In this document: in pieces, positions 34,500 to 46,400 of the stretch | Layout of the letters: each line of letters opens with the position of its first letter | How positions within the stretch are numbered: position 1 is the stretch's first letter | Position numbers and translations under genes: made by a program | Assembly: GCA_029204225.1 (NCBI GenBank) | Contig: CM055094.1 | Coordinates: 4,826,063 to 4,890,062, forward strand | From: Diphasiastrum complanatum | Lineage: Eukaryota; Streptophyta; Lycopodiopsida; Lycopodiales; Lycopodiaceae | Length of the DNA: 64,000 bases | Direction: 5' to 3' | The notes under the pieces: generated by a model | What the model saw: the letters and a program-made list of their open reading frames with translations, nothing else | What the model was told of the DNA's origin: nothing | Database searches by the model: none

Positions 34500-36380
34500 T
34501 CATGTTTCAATCTACCTTGAAAAATTTAATCCGTCAAGCATGAATGAATTAGACAAGATTGTACACACTAGTTAGCACATACATTCCATGTGAGCACTCC
34601 TTCTTTTCCATGCTTCCCTCCTTGACGGACGTTGTCTGTCAAACAATGAATGAAGTAAACAAGGTTGTTGCGCTAGCCCTCACCATGCTTCACCTCTCAT
34701 TAAGCACGTACATCCCATGTGAGCACTCCTTCTCCATGCTTCTCTCGTGATGGACGTCGTCCATCAAACATGCATGAAATAGATAGGTAGTTGCACTAGT
34801 CCTCCCCATGCTCTCTAATTAAGCACATATATCCCATGTCAGCACTGCTTCTTCATGCTTCCCTCCTACTTGACGGACGTCGTTCGTCAAGCATGCATGA
34901 AGTAGACAAGGTAGTTGCACTAGCCCTCACCATGCTTCACCTCTAATTGAGCACATATATCCCATGTCAGCACTGCTTCTCCACGCTTCCCTCCTACTTG
35001 ACGGGCGTCATTCGTCAAATATGCATGAAGTAGACAAGGCTGTTGTGGATGACATTGTTCTCCCATTGTGATCACTCCTTCCCCGTGCTTCCTCCTACTT
35101 GACGGACGTTGTCCATCAAACATGCATGAAGTGGACAAGGCTGTTGTGCTAGCCCTCACCATGCTTCACCTCTCATGTCAGCATCCCTTCTTCTCCATGC
35201 TTCTCTACTACTTGACAGACGTCGCCCATCAAGCATGCATGAAGTAGACAAGCAAGTGGACAAGGCTATTGCGCTAGCCCTCACCATGCTTCACCTCTCA
35301 TTAAGCACCTACATCCCATGCTAGCACTCCTTCTCCATGCTTCCCTCCTACTTGACGGACATCATCTGTCAGGCATGCATGAAGTAGACAAGACAACTTG
35401 ACGGACATCGTTCGTCAAACATGCATGAAATTGACAAGACTATTGCACCATGCTTCACCTCTCATTAACCACATACATCCCATGTGAGCACTCCTCTTTC
35501 TACATGCTTCCCTCCTATTTGACGGATGTCGTCCGTCAATCATGCATGAAGTAGACACGGCAGTTGCACCTCTTATTAAGTACAAGGTTGTTGCACTAGC
35601 CCTTGCTAAGCTTCACCAACGCATGCTTCTCTCTACCTTGATGGACACGTCATTCATCAAGCATGCATGAAGTAGACAAGGCTATTACACTAGCCCCCAC
35701 CATGCTTCACCTCTCATTAAGCACATATATCCCATGTAGGCACTGCTTCTCCATGCTTCCTTCCTACTTGTTGACAGACATCGTCTGTCAATCATGCATG
35801 AAGTAGACAAGGCTGTTACACCATGCTTCATCTCTCATTAAGTACATACATCTTGTATGAGCACTTCTTCTTCTCCATGCTTCCCTCCTATTTGACAGAC
35901 ATTGTCTGTCAAGCATGCATGAAGTAGACAAGTCAGTTGCACTAGCCCTCGTCATGCTTCACCTCTCATTAAGTACATTTATCCCTTGTTAGCACTCCCT
36001 CTCCATGCGCCCCTCCTACTTGACGGACACCGTCCGTCAAGCATGCATGAAGTAGACAAGTTGTTGCACTACCCCTTGCCATGCTTCACCAACTCTTGCA
36101 AGTAGTCCATCACCCTGCTTCTCTCTACTTTGACGGACGTCGTCTGTCAAGCATGAATGAAATAGACAAGGTTGTATGCACACATACATTGCGTGAGGGC
36201 AGCTCTTCTTCCTACTTCCCTCCATCCTGACAGACGTCATCCATCAAACATGAATGGAGTAGACAAGGTTATACACACTAGCCCTCCCTAAACACATAGA
36301 TCACATGTGGGCAGCCATTATTTTTGTTTCCCTCTACCTTCACGGACACCTTCTGTCAAGTAAATAAAGCAGACATGATT
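34500..36380. repeat. Tandem satellite, about 16 units of roughly 120 bp, each with a short palindrome
   Basis: Units share, in order: a palindrome with 9-base arms TTGACGGAC / GTCCGTCAA and a 3-base loop; AAGCATGCATGAAGTAGACAAG; GTTGCACTAGCCCTCACCATG; CTTCACCTCTCATTAAGCAC; a CATCCCATGT(G/C)AGCACT stretch; and CCATGCTTCCCTCCTACTTG. Palindromes start near 34622, 34748, 34870, 34998, 35099, 35212, 35352, 35398, 35519, 35638, 35771, 35892, 36020, 36130, 36227 and 36339. Spacing is mostly 100-140 bp, with one 46-bp partial unit. There is no coding potential. It runs up to a degraded exon-like stretch at 36470. Confidence 0.92.
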
Positions 36381-36469
36381 AGTACTATGAGCTCTCACTA
36401 AGCAGTTTATTTTTTATTATCATGGTACATGTTTATTTACTTATTCATCACTGCTAATATTGGTTGCAG

Positions 36470-37406
36470 ACATAAAAAAAGAGATCGGCGTTGCAGAAGT
36501 AAATAACACAAGTCCTATGGAAGTGATATCTTGCCATGACATTCTCCTAGTAATAGACATGGATGTAGATGTAAGAGTGGAAATTTCTGAAGCTACTCCT
36601 TGGTATATGGAATCTATTGGACCAAATGATGATAAGGGAGATGTGTTTCTTTATGTTAATGACAATGGACAAGGTTACAAATGTATGGGAATAATTTTAG
36701 GCATGGATAACATAATGTCTGTATATGGTGTACCATGTAATTTTGCTCAGAAAAAATTATTTGGTATTGAATTGCAATGGTGTAAGTATTCTCCTATCAT
36801 AAGCAAAAATGGAAGAGAAGGTTCAATGATCAAGATGGGTTGCGATGTTCCAAATCTTTCAGAATGAATTACAGATTCTGGACTCTCTTCTTGTGAAGAC
36901 ATTGTTGAAGGATTTAAAAAGGTCAAAGCTAAGCAACTTGAAGAAGGAAGAGCTCCTTCTTCTAAATTTTATACTAGTATTATAAAAGATGCACTAAAGG
37001 TTAAAAGACCACATACATTGGGCAATGATGTTTTTTCTAGGAGAGGCATTCAATGGTAGAGGGAGATCTTACAAACTATCTAGCCATGTGCAAATCGGGA
37101 AGTGTAAGGAGGACAAAGGAGAAGATATCTAAGGCAAAAGTTTTGAAGATAGATGGTGAGAAAGAAACACCATTAAAAAAGATTCAAGACATGGGAAAAC
37201 AACCGGAGCTAGCTATCGACAAGGATATAGTCTCAAGAAATGCTGAAGAAAAGGTGACAATGTCGGATTCAAATATTGAGAAGCCGTCACAACCAAAAGT
37301 GCTTAAGGAGAAAAGGAAAGTGTCACTTCATCTTCACAGAGGAATGAAACAAGAAAAAAACCACATAGCGGGCGATCAAGCACAAGAGGTGGAGAAGAAG
37401 ACATGA
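36470..37406 (+). pseudogene. Degraded reading frame of unknown family
   Basis: It starts after an acceptor-like TTGGTTGCAG. The frame gives VEISEATPWYMESIGPNDDK, GDVFLYVNDNGQGYKCMGII and GVPCNFAQKKLFGIELQWCK up to a TGA (36865-36867), continues in the same frame (GFKKVKAKQLEEGRAPSSKF) to about 37059, then shifts to a Lys/Glu-rich frame (37053-37406) ending in EKKT. The first half looks like a folded domain and the last third like a charged disordered tail. I recognise no family. It is probably mobile-element or captured host sequence, because it sits between the satellite and the partial phosphatase copy. Confidence 0.4.
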
Positions 37407-37409
37407 TCT

Positions 37410-37650
37410 CTTGCTCAATTTTCACTAAGGTTATCTTTATTCAAACCAAGATAAATCACCATAACAACTGTTTGACCTCTAGTGCGAGAAGAGCGAGGCT
37501 TTCTTAGAGGTGATTTCAATAATTGTTATATTACTTGATCAACATCAAATTCCTCATATATGGATTGAAAATTTGTGACTTCCATTTTTTGTGATGTGGC
37601 ACATCATCAAACATTGATGTCTTTGATGGAGTTACAGGTAGAATACAGTT
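37410..37650 (-). repeat. Partial second copy of the phosphatase-pseudogene 3' part
   Basis: Direct, diverged duplicate of 38540-38780. The shared text includes TTTTCACTAA(G/A)GTTATCTTTAT, CATCAAATTCCTCATATATG and GCACATCATCAAACATTGAT. On the minus strand it gives SIYEEFDVDQV, matching SIYEEFDADQI in the other copy. It is shorter and has more stops. Confidence 0.75.
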
Positions 37651-38530
37651 CCATGGTGTTGAGATGGTGCCTGCAAAGGAGATTCATGAACCTTCATTGG
37701 AGTGTGTTGTTGCTGTGTTGATTTTGAAACATATGAAAATATAATTTTGCATTATTTTTCTCTTTTGTATCATCATTTACAGCGTAATGATGCACGCTTC
37801 ATTGGCTAAGGTTGCAAGAGGAAAACCTTGACAAAATCAAAAGAAAAAAAGTAATTTTTTTTTCCACATTTTATTCAATTATACTACTAAGGGAAATAGT
37901 TGAATATTGCATCCTTGAAGATATCTTTGATGTCGTATTATGAATCTATTGAATCTTTTCTTTCTTGTTTCTCTAATATAACAAAAGATGTCAAACTTGG
38001 GTTCTTCTCAAATAACACAGAACATGAAGTAACTACAATGGGTTGGCTTTTAGATGTACTCTTTAGAGTGTTAAATCAACATTAAATACATTATTTGATT
38101 TTGCCAAACCTATGCAAGATCACAAAAATAGTGTATTCAATTGTTCATAAAGTTGTTTGATTAATCAAAGTTAAAAAAATTATATTGATCTTTGTCACAT
38201 GCATGTATTTAATAGAAAATTTACCTCAGATCTTTAACTTGATCCATACATCAATCCTAATAAATTGACAAATTATAGATAAAGTGATTGCATAACAAAC
38301 ATAAAGACAAAATATAGAAATTCAACAATTTGAAATTGTTTCATTAAAATTCATATTGTAATTTTGATATAAAATAGAAGAATTGTTACATAGAGTTTGA
38401 ACATTAGGCATATAACTTGGAACATTATATAGAGTTGAAGGCAATTTGGACGCCTATTCAACATTTACATTTCTATTAACTCTCTTGTCCTCAATCCCCT
38501 TTCTCTTTCCATTCTTGCAATAAGGAATTG
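37651..38530. other. Non-coding, no gene recognised
   Basis: AT-rich, with one 61-codon open frame (37900-38085) lacking recognisable motifs. Confidence 0.4.
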
Positions 38531-38567
38531 CATATGATCTTTTGCCCGTTTTTCACTAAAGTTATCT

Positions 38568-39427
38568 TTATCCAGACCAAGGTGGATAGCCATAACAATT
38601 ACTTCGCCTGTAGTGCGAGGAAGCCATGGTTTTTTCTACAAGGGCTTCTAATATTTGTATTTGATCAGCATCAAATTCCTCATATATGGATAGAACCTTC
38701 GTGTCTTCCATTTTCTTGTGATGTAGCACATCATCAAACATTGATTTTTTTGATGGAGTTGCAGATAGAATAGAGTCCCAAGGATCTTGCATCACCGGTT
38801 GAAGATAACTATAATAGCTATGATTTGGATTGGTTGTTGACCGATACAATTTTCTCTAATATACTCTTGAACATTGGAGCCTTTTTCATTTCTTCCAAAT
38901 GAGGTAGTAATACATCATTTAGATAGTCTCCCTCACTCCACCCATCAATGTCTCTGGAAATATGCAATTTTCTGCACTATTCATACAACACTTATACGGA
39001 GAGTCATCTACTAGTATCGTGTTATGACAATCTAAAGATGGGTAAAAGTGGCACCAAATGTAACATAGAGGTTTGAAGTCAGCAATGACATTATCATTAT
39101 CAGGTCTCATCATTCTTTCATTCTGATAGCAATTCTCTTGGCTCCAGACCATAAAAAACAGTAGCTTTTGTTGTGCTTGTTCCTCTATGAATGTATAAGT
39201 GCATAGCAAATTGGTGTATGTCATGGATGACCATATTCCAACCCTAAACAAAGGGAGTATTTTCTTCAAAAAACATAACCATTCGAAACGTAGTTTTATC
39301 CATTGTTTTCCAACTTTCACAACATTAGGATAGCTAGGATGCCTTCCATATCTTTTTAAAAGTACGCCATTCAAATCTAAAATAAGAAACAACTCATCAT
39401 GGTAATGCTTTTTTGGTTGTTGAACCT
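38568..39427 (-). pseudogene. NIF/FCP1-like HAD phosphatase domain, frameshifted
   Basis: NIF/FCP1-type proteins are HAD-fold Ser phosphatases. After an acceptor (TACTTTCAG|GTTCAA, exon 5' end 39427) the minus frame reads ELFLILDLNGVLLKRYGRHP, then FRVGIWSSMTYTN, then HNTILVDDSPYKCCMNSAEN followed by CIFPETLMGG. These are HAD motif I (here D-L-N-G-V, as in a plant subfamily, rather than the DxDxT of classic FCP1), motif II (WSS) and the DDSPYK motif. Near 38938 the frame shifts, and GWSEGDYLNDVLLPHLEEMK continues the domain. A further frame change precedes KVLSIYEEFDADQIQILEAL. Either short introns or frameshifts break it, and I favour a pseudogene. A partial copy lies at 37410-37650. Confidence 0.7.
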
Positions 39428-39558
39428 GAAAGTACATAACCCAATGTATTAATATTCATGCTCTTCATGCCTTAATCTATCAAAATATATTTTTACATCT
39501 CCTTGAAAGTCTTTATTTATCTTCATATATTCTTAAAAGAAAAAACAATATAAGTGAT

Positions 39559-39559
<1 letters not shown>

Positions 39560-39599
<40 letters not shown>
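39560..39599. repeat. (AC)20 microsatellite
   Basis: Forty bases of AC, just upstream (in minus-strand terms) of the phosphatase-like exon. Confidence 0.97.
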
Positions 39600-39600
<1 letters not shown>

Positions 39601-39742
39601 GTACAATTGAAAAATAAGAACAATTGACATCGGTTGGTTTGTGTAGTATCCAAATATTTAAACCTATCATCCATTAGAAAAAAAAAATAGTTTTTTGAAG
39701 AGTGCATCAAGGCATCCATCCCATGATTGTACAATGACTTTA

Positions 39743-40530
39743 CTAACTTGCCTCATGTACTATGTCCTTTTCTATAGCTTGGTTCTCCATAGTCTCTTTA
39801 CCATCCATTTCAGCATGCCCCTCATCTTGATACAAAGTGTTATCATTATGATCTTCAATAACATCATCAAGGCCAACATAACCTTCTTGCATATTGAACA
39901 AATCAATGTCCTTTGAGGTTTTAGCAATATCTCTAAGGAAATCTGTAGGCAATGGCTGAGCTTGACATGAAGGTAATTGGCTTGCACTTTGACTTGCACT
40001 TCCCATCTCCCCCCCCAAGCTTTTATAGAAGGCATTAACGTCAGGCAAGCTTTCAACCATCATGGAAGCATAACTTTCAAGCAAATATTTCTCAAAAGAA
40101 TCACTTACAAACACAATTGTCTTCCTCTTGCTACGTAGGGCCTCTCTCATGGCGAATCCTCCAGTAAATGCATGAGATATAGCTTGCACTTTGATGGCCT
40201 TGTCTTTTTCGAGTGCCTTTTCTTTGTTGACTGCAGAGTTGCTATGTGTAGCATGTGTCCTGTGGGTACAGGCTGCATGTCGAGTTGTTCATCATCTAAA
40301 CTGTCACTCAATCCCTTTGGAATTCGGACATCCTCATTTGGATTCTCAGAGTCCACTCCCTTTTTCAATGTCAGCAGGTCATTGTACTATTTACCAAGAA
40401 CTTCATAGCTAACTGGATCTTCATTAGCCATTGTTCTTGCTTCATCGAATTTGACATCTTTGACAGTCTTCACCTGATTGGTCTCTAGCATATAGATCAT
40501 GTAGTATGATGAGTGAATATCATATCCTAC
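39743..40530 (-). pseudogene. Degraded reading frame, possibly retroelement-derived
   Basis: The minus frame starts near 40530 with EEYLVGYDIHSSYYMIYMLE and TNQVKTVKDVKFDEA. This resembles the end of copia integrase (GYxxxSKxYRxY...VxxSRDVxFDE), though weakly. It continues as TMANEDPVSYEVLG, a stop, then TLKKGVDSENPNEDVRIPKG. A frameshift near 40230 leads to HAFTGGFAMREALRSKRKTI, FVSDSFEKYLLESYASMMVE and an acidic tail with EDHNDNTLYQDEGHAEMDG (stop at 39743). The order (integrase-like tail, then unknown text, then the phosphatase-like exon at 39427) raises the possibility of one mobile unit carrying host fragments. Confidence 0.4.
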
Positions 40531-40546
40531 AAGGTATTCTTCCTGG

Positions 40547-41821
40547 CTACTCCACCTTTTCTGGTTCGTCGTCGCCTATTTCCATCAGGTCCGCAGCATC
40601 AAAATATTGCGACGTGTCCAATGTGTGGACTTGTTGGGCCTGTGGTTGTTGGTCGTGTGGTTGTTGAGCCGCTTTCGTGTCCTGGGGACTGGATATCCCC
40701 ACTCCTCCCCCTCCCCCCCCCAAAACTTGTGCTGGTGGTGATGTTGGTGGCGTTGGTGTAGTAATCAATGTGGGTGGGGTGGTGATTTGATCTGGTGGAC
40801 CTGTGACTTGAGATACTATCGTGTCAGGTGCTAGTGTAGAGGTAGTTGCTCCATCACCTCGTCGATGACATGTGAGGGTGATGAGTGTGGTTGTGAGGCC
40901 ATGGATGAGCTTCCATCATCTGAGGTGGAACCATCTGAAATTGATCCCATTGGTGATGTGCTTCTAGCTTGAAGCTTCTTTTGCATCCTTTGTTGCCTTG
41001 TGTTTGGCAACTGGGCCTTGGAGGTATCGGCCTCTTGAGCTCCGAAGGTTGTAGCTACTTGTGAGTCCGGTTGTGGGTTGTGGGCTTCTTTGCTTCTGTA
41101 CCAAAGGGAGAATACTGGTGTTTACTCGTTTAGGTTGGGATGCTGATGGTGAAGTTGCCCTTGATCGTGCACGCTTGGACTTTGTTGACTCAATGGGAAT
41201 TTCCCATGCCTTGTTCGCAAGCTACAAGTGTTGTTGAAGCTTTGGCCCATTCTGGACTTGGTGGAGGGTGATATTTGTCGAGAGATATCCGAGTATTGTT
41301 ATCGGCTGCTTGTTCTTAATGCACTTATGAAGGCAGTTCGAAACAAACTGTGCCCAATCATAGAAGTTCTGGGCATGCAGTCGTGAATCTGCCATCATGT
41401 GAAATACGGACATGGGTACCCTCTGCAACTTGGTTCTTGGTCATTGTGTGCACTTTGTCAAGTACACACATGCCGCTTGTAGTTGTGGGTCATTGATTGC
41501 TTCGACTCGATATCCGTCCTTGTTTTTCCACTTGGCAACGGATGGGTCAATGAATTTGAAATATGTTGTTTGCTCGATTTTTTTAAGTGTCCTAGTGATA
41601 GCATTGGGTCCTCTTGGGAACCCAAAAGGTTGCAAGTCGGCTGGTGCAAAGTACGTGCTTTGATACCCGATCAAGACTGGCATCTAGAACTCAATGGCTT
41701 GAAAGAAGGATGTTGCCTGTTGATACCAGTGTTGCATTTCAGTCATATCCAATTTGGACAATTGGATATCGAGCTTATTGGCATCAGGGTCATCAGAACT
41801 AGAGGCAGGGTTGGTAGACAT
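40547..41821 (-). pseudogene. Single reading frame of about 425 codons with several stops, unknown family
   Basis: From the ATG at 41819-41821 (MSTNPASSSDDPDANKLDIQ) one frame runs to 40547 without a frameshift but with at least four stops (about 41684, 41441, 41237 and 40950). Segments are LSKLDMTEMQHWYQQATSFF, GYQSTYFAPADLQPFGFPRG, FKFIDPSVAKWKNKDGYRVE, MMADSRLHAQNFYDWAQFVS, IKNKQPITILGYLSTNITLH, a basic region KSKRARSRATSPSASQPKRV, and a Pro/Gln/Gly-rich tail ending in MEIGDDEPEKVE. It has the look of a gag-like or ORF1-type protein: a helical domain, a basic patch and a low-complexity tail. I cannot assign a family. Minisatellite sequence begins 60 bp upstream. Confidence 0.5.
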
Positions 41822-41879
41822 GATGAAAAAACTGGAAAATAAGAATCTAGAAAAAGGGTGTTGGTCGAGATTTTAGACA

Positions 41880-42165
41880 GGGTTAACAAGCGTCGGTTGA
41901 GATTTGAGCGGAGGGTGTCAGTTGAGATGGGAGCGGAGGGCGTCGGTTGAATTTTGTTCGGAGGGTTGTCGGTTGAGATGGGAGCGAAGGGCGTCGGTTG
42001 AATTTTGATCGGAGGGGGTTGCTTGAGATGGGAGCGGAGGGCGTCGGCTGAGATGCAATGGAAAGGCGTCGGTTGAGATGCAATGGAAAGACGTCGGTTG
42101 AGATGCAATGGAAAGGCGTCGGCTGAGATGCAATGGAAAGACGTCGGCTGAAATGTAATGGAAAG
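41880..42165. repeat. Minisatellite A, GCGTCGGTTGAGAT-type units
   Basis: About eleven units of 24-33 bp. They start with (G/A)CGTCGG(T/C)TGAGAT and are followed by either GGGAGCGGAGG, TTTG(A/T)TCGGAGG or GCAATGGAAAG. The last five units (from 42037) form a nearly regular 25-bp array. The long minus-strand open frame across it (41743-42498) is a translation of this repeat and not a gene. Confidence 0.9.
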
Positions 42166-42819
42166 TCTGGTGGAAGGGAGTGATGGTGGGAAAGGACTGG
42201 ACTGTGAGGATCTGAGGTTGGGAAGGAAGGTGTGTGAAAGTGGAGGTGTTGTGGATAGAAGGGTATGGAGGATGTGTGGCAAACGAAGTATGGTGTGAAC
42301 AATGGAAGGTAGAAGTTCAGAAGAAGAAGATGTTGGTATATGGTTGTGACTAAGCGGAAGGGATGAAGATAGTGGGAGATGTAAAGAAAGTAGCTTTTGG
42401 TTAAGACGGGTGTTTGGAGAAGATGAAAGGAAAGTGTATAAGATTAAAAGGTGATGCTCAGTAGTGTAACGGAAGCGTTTTGAATGCTTGTGTGACACTA
42501 CCTCTCAGCATGCGAAATGTTTCAAAAGCTTTGTTCTCCATTGGCGATATTAGGTTTGGAGATTGTTGGTGATGACGCTCTCAATGGAAAACACACTAGG
42601 ATGGCTGATACTGGGTGGAGATGGTGTGGAAACAACCACAGATGCATAGAATAAGAGAGCGCCAAGATCGTGTAGGAGAGCTGGAAAATTGCCAATAGAT
42701 CGTCGCCAGAAAGCTTCAGAGTTCGCACTTCGCTGAGGTGCGAATGGCGTCGAGGTGATGGCATTTATGGACACCGTCGACTGGGTTCAGGCGCGATGGG
42801 ACGTGTCTGTTCGTTGGAT

Positions 42820-43055
42820 TTTGAATGAGAAGCGTCGGTCGAGATTTGATGGAGTCGCGTCAGTCGAGATCTGAGAGAGTCGCGTCGGTCGAGATCTGAG
42901 AGAGTCGTGTTGGTCGAGATCTGAAAAAAAATTCATCGATTGAGATCTGAGCGGATCCCGTTGGTTGAGATTTGAGCTGATCCCGTCGGTTGAGATTTGA
43001 GTGGATCCCGTCGGTTGAGATTTGAGCTGATCCCATTGGTTGAGATTTGACAAAA
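42820..43055. repeat. Minisatellite B, related to minisatellite A
   Basis: Eight to nine units of about 27 bp built on GTCGGT(C/T)GAGAT(C/T)TGAG. The spacer is GAGAGTCGC in the first units and CTGATCCC or TGGATCCC in the later ones. It shares the core CGTCGGTTGAGAT with minisatellite A about 650 bp away. A faint version (CCGTCGGATGGAAACATCAG) recurs near 54481 at the other end of the gypsy element. Confidence 0.9.
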
Positions 43056-43445
43056 TCCCAATATGTAGTAATGGATCTGTGTGATGCTAGTGAAGAACTT
43101 CAAGTTGAAAATATGAGTGTGGCCCAGAGTAGAAGTTCTTATGAAAAGAGTGTATCCCCAGGAATGTTTGTATGCTTGAGATACCAGTGAGACAGAGATG
43201 AGGTGGCTAAAGTGTGAGAATCATTTCCGATGGTGCAGCCTATCATTTGTTGACCTAGAACATCCATGACCCAGGAATATGTATAGGAAGAAGAGAATGC
43301 ATAGAAAGTACATAAGTAATGATATGAAGTATAAACAAGGAATGAGGTGAAAAATAGACATGGAAAACTAGAACTACAAGCAAGATCATAAGAAAAATAG
43401 AAAGAAATAAATAAAAAATGTAAAATTTATACTAGGGAAAAGATG

Positions 43446-46400
43446 TTAAATTGGGTCAACAAAAAATAACTCTTTGTAATACTGCCTTAGACGACCACCA
43501 TTTACGACAGTGTCTAAGAGGATTCCGTCAAGTGTTTGCAACTGGACTGCACCATTAGGAAAGATTTTATTAATAACATACGGCCCCTCACTTCTGAATT
43601 TCAATTTGTCGGGGTGCTTCTTGGATGTGTAAAAAAGCACCTGGTCACCTAAATGTAGATCTTTATTGCATAGGTGACGGTCATGCCAGGCCTTTTGGCA
43701 TCGTTTATTAACCAATTGTGCGTGGTAAGATATGAGTCTTGTCTCGCATAACTGGCTTAACGTAAATAGCCTAGTTTTGAGTTGTTATTCAATTGCAGCT
43801 TTTTCACAGAGATCTGTTGAAAAAGCTTCCATGACTCATAATGATGGGACTAAGAATTCTACTGACATTACCGTCTCTTGACCATATACTAAGTGGAAGG
43901 GGGTATGCGGTAAGCCCAAACAGCTGAGAAAAGTTTTGTTTTCGAATCAAAACGACTGGTTTCAACTATCTTGGTCAAAATTTTACATATCGTCTTGTTA
44001 GTTGATTCAGTCTGGCCATTATATCTAGGGTAGTACGGTGTACTTTATTTGTGAACAACAAGGTAATGGCATAGGAGGTTATCAATGACAGCATTCAAAA
44101 AATGTGTGTGCGATCACTAACTAACTCAATGGGACAGCCACAACTTGTAATAATATTTTCGTAAAGAAAACACGCGACTATTTTTGCATTGGCATCCTTC
44201 GTTGCTTGAGCCTCCACCCACTTAGTGGCATAATCTGTGGCTATGAGGATGTAACGAGCTTGAGTATGTTTTGTTGCTGGACTGATTGGTCCAACAAAGT
44301 CAATTCCCCACTTATGGAAGGCTTCGCCTTCTATAATGGGAGTCAACGGCATGAAATCTGCTTTGGGGTTTTTCTTTCGTTGACAGACATCACACGCTTT
44401 AATGACAACAAACGTGTCCTTAAACAAAGATGGCCACCATAGTCCTGCTCGAAGGATAATCTTGGCTGTGGCTTCAGCAGAAAAGTGGCCACCTCCAATT
44501 CCCTCATGAGCCTGAGATATGGTAGGTCGTATCTCAGATTCATTAGCACATCGGCGAATGATACCATCAACGTCCTTTTTGTAACGTTGTCCTACAATTA
44601 ACTAAAAGGGTGCTGCTTTTAGCAAAAAAACTTTTTTTTACCGTCGTACTTAGGCCTTCTTTGAGTCTGCCTGTTGTGAGGAACTGGGTGAAGGTGTAGC
44701 ATCGATCTGAAAAAGGCATGCATCAGGGAGATCATCGCTTTTTCAGCACTTGGTAGTCTGGAAAGGTGGTCCGCCATGAAATGTTGGGTCCCTTTCCGAA
44801 AGACTACGCGGACATTAAATTCCTCTAAAATCAACAGCCATTGAGCTATACGTCCCATTTTATAGGATTTATTAACGATATATAGAAGGGCTTGATGGTC
44901 TTTGTAGAACTCAAAGGTCTGGCCTAATATATAATGTCTTAGTTGTTGCACAGCATAGACCATCGCCAATGCTTCTCTCTCGGTGGTTGTATAGTTTACT
45001 TCAGTAGGCACCAATTGCCTGCTCAAGAAACGTATTGGGAAGTCTTTGCCATACTCGTCCGGTTGTGCAAGAAGACCTCCAATGGCATACTTGCGTCAGT
45101 ATGTACATGGAACTCTTTCGTGTAATCTGGCGAGCAGAGTATGGGAGCCGTGGTGAGGGCTGTTTTCAACTCCTCAAAGGCCTTAATTTGTTCTTCGGTC
45201 CAGCGAGGATCTACCACAACTAAATAAACGAGGCGTGCCTTGCCGGCATAGTTGATTATAAAGATGCAAAGACATATACTTCCTTCATTGTTGCAGGTAA
45301 GGGCATGTCCACTATAACCTTGATTTTTACGGTCGGTAGAAATACCGTCCTTTGAAATTATAAGCCCGAGTACGACCCCATGGGTGACCCATATTTGGCA
45401 TTTATCAGGGTTTAGTGAGATTTCAAATCTACGATAGCGAATGAAGATTTTCTCCAGGGCGTCAAGGTGTGTAGCTCCGGAGGAATGTACACCTAGATCG
45501 TCGAGATAAATCTCCATGATTCGATGTAACAGATCTTGAAAGGCCAGTTGCATGACCCTTTGGAACGTTGAAGGGACGTTGCATAAGCCAAAAGGCATAA
45601 CGTTATAAGCATAAGCCCGGTTCTCTATTGCAAAGGCCATTTTTTGTTTATCTTCAGGGGCTATTTGAACAAGGAAATACCCGCTGAATCCATCTAAGAA
45701 GCTGAAAGCTTTAGCTTCTGCCATTTCCTCTAGGATTTGAGTCGTTAAAGGCAAGGGAAAATGGTCTTTCTTTGTAACCACATTAAGGTTTTTGAGATCG
45801 ACACAGATACGAAGCTTGCCATTTTTCTTGAGTACGACCACAATGGGTGATACCCAATCAGTATGTTGAACTTCATAAATGAAGCCAACATCCAACAATT
45901 TCTTAATATCTTCGTCGATCCTCTCACGATAGACAGGGTTAGATCGATAGGGTTTATCCCTAATAGGCTTAGCATTGTCTTCTAAAGGAATCCTATGGAT
46001 GACTATTTCAGGTGGCCTTTCATTTCTGTATAATTCCATGCAAATACATCCCTATATTTGCGAAGTAATATTTCCAGATCAGCAAGTTGGGTTGATGACA
46101 AATGTGCACCAACATGAACTATTCGATCTATCTCCTCTGCAGGATCTTTAAGGTTTAGTGGAATGGTCTTAGCAGGTCCTTCAAAGGAGTTGGAATTTGG
46201 TGTAGGCTCCCAATGTGGCTGTGGTAACTGGATAACAACGTCATCCAGTGTAAAGTCTTTGAACTTCTGTGGAAGATCAAAAGGTGGGTCGACAAAAGGT
46301 TCGGAAACTTTGTTAATCATCTGAGGTGATTCACTACCAGACGTGGAAGCTTGGTCGGATTGTTTAGTTTCTGTCCCTTTTGACAAGGGCTTGATCGGCT

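Noticed and set aside
34500-36380. CRISPR-like array
   Set aside because: Units are about 120 bp of continuous related sequence. There are no short direct repeats with unique spacers, and the host is a plant.
41743-42498. 251-codon minus-strand open frame rich in Ser, His, Pro and Leu
   Set aside because: It translates minisatellite A, and the protein simply repeats the DNA unit. The real frame overlapping its end is the one starting at 41821.
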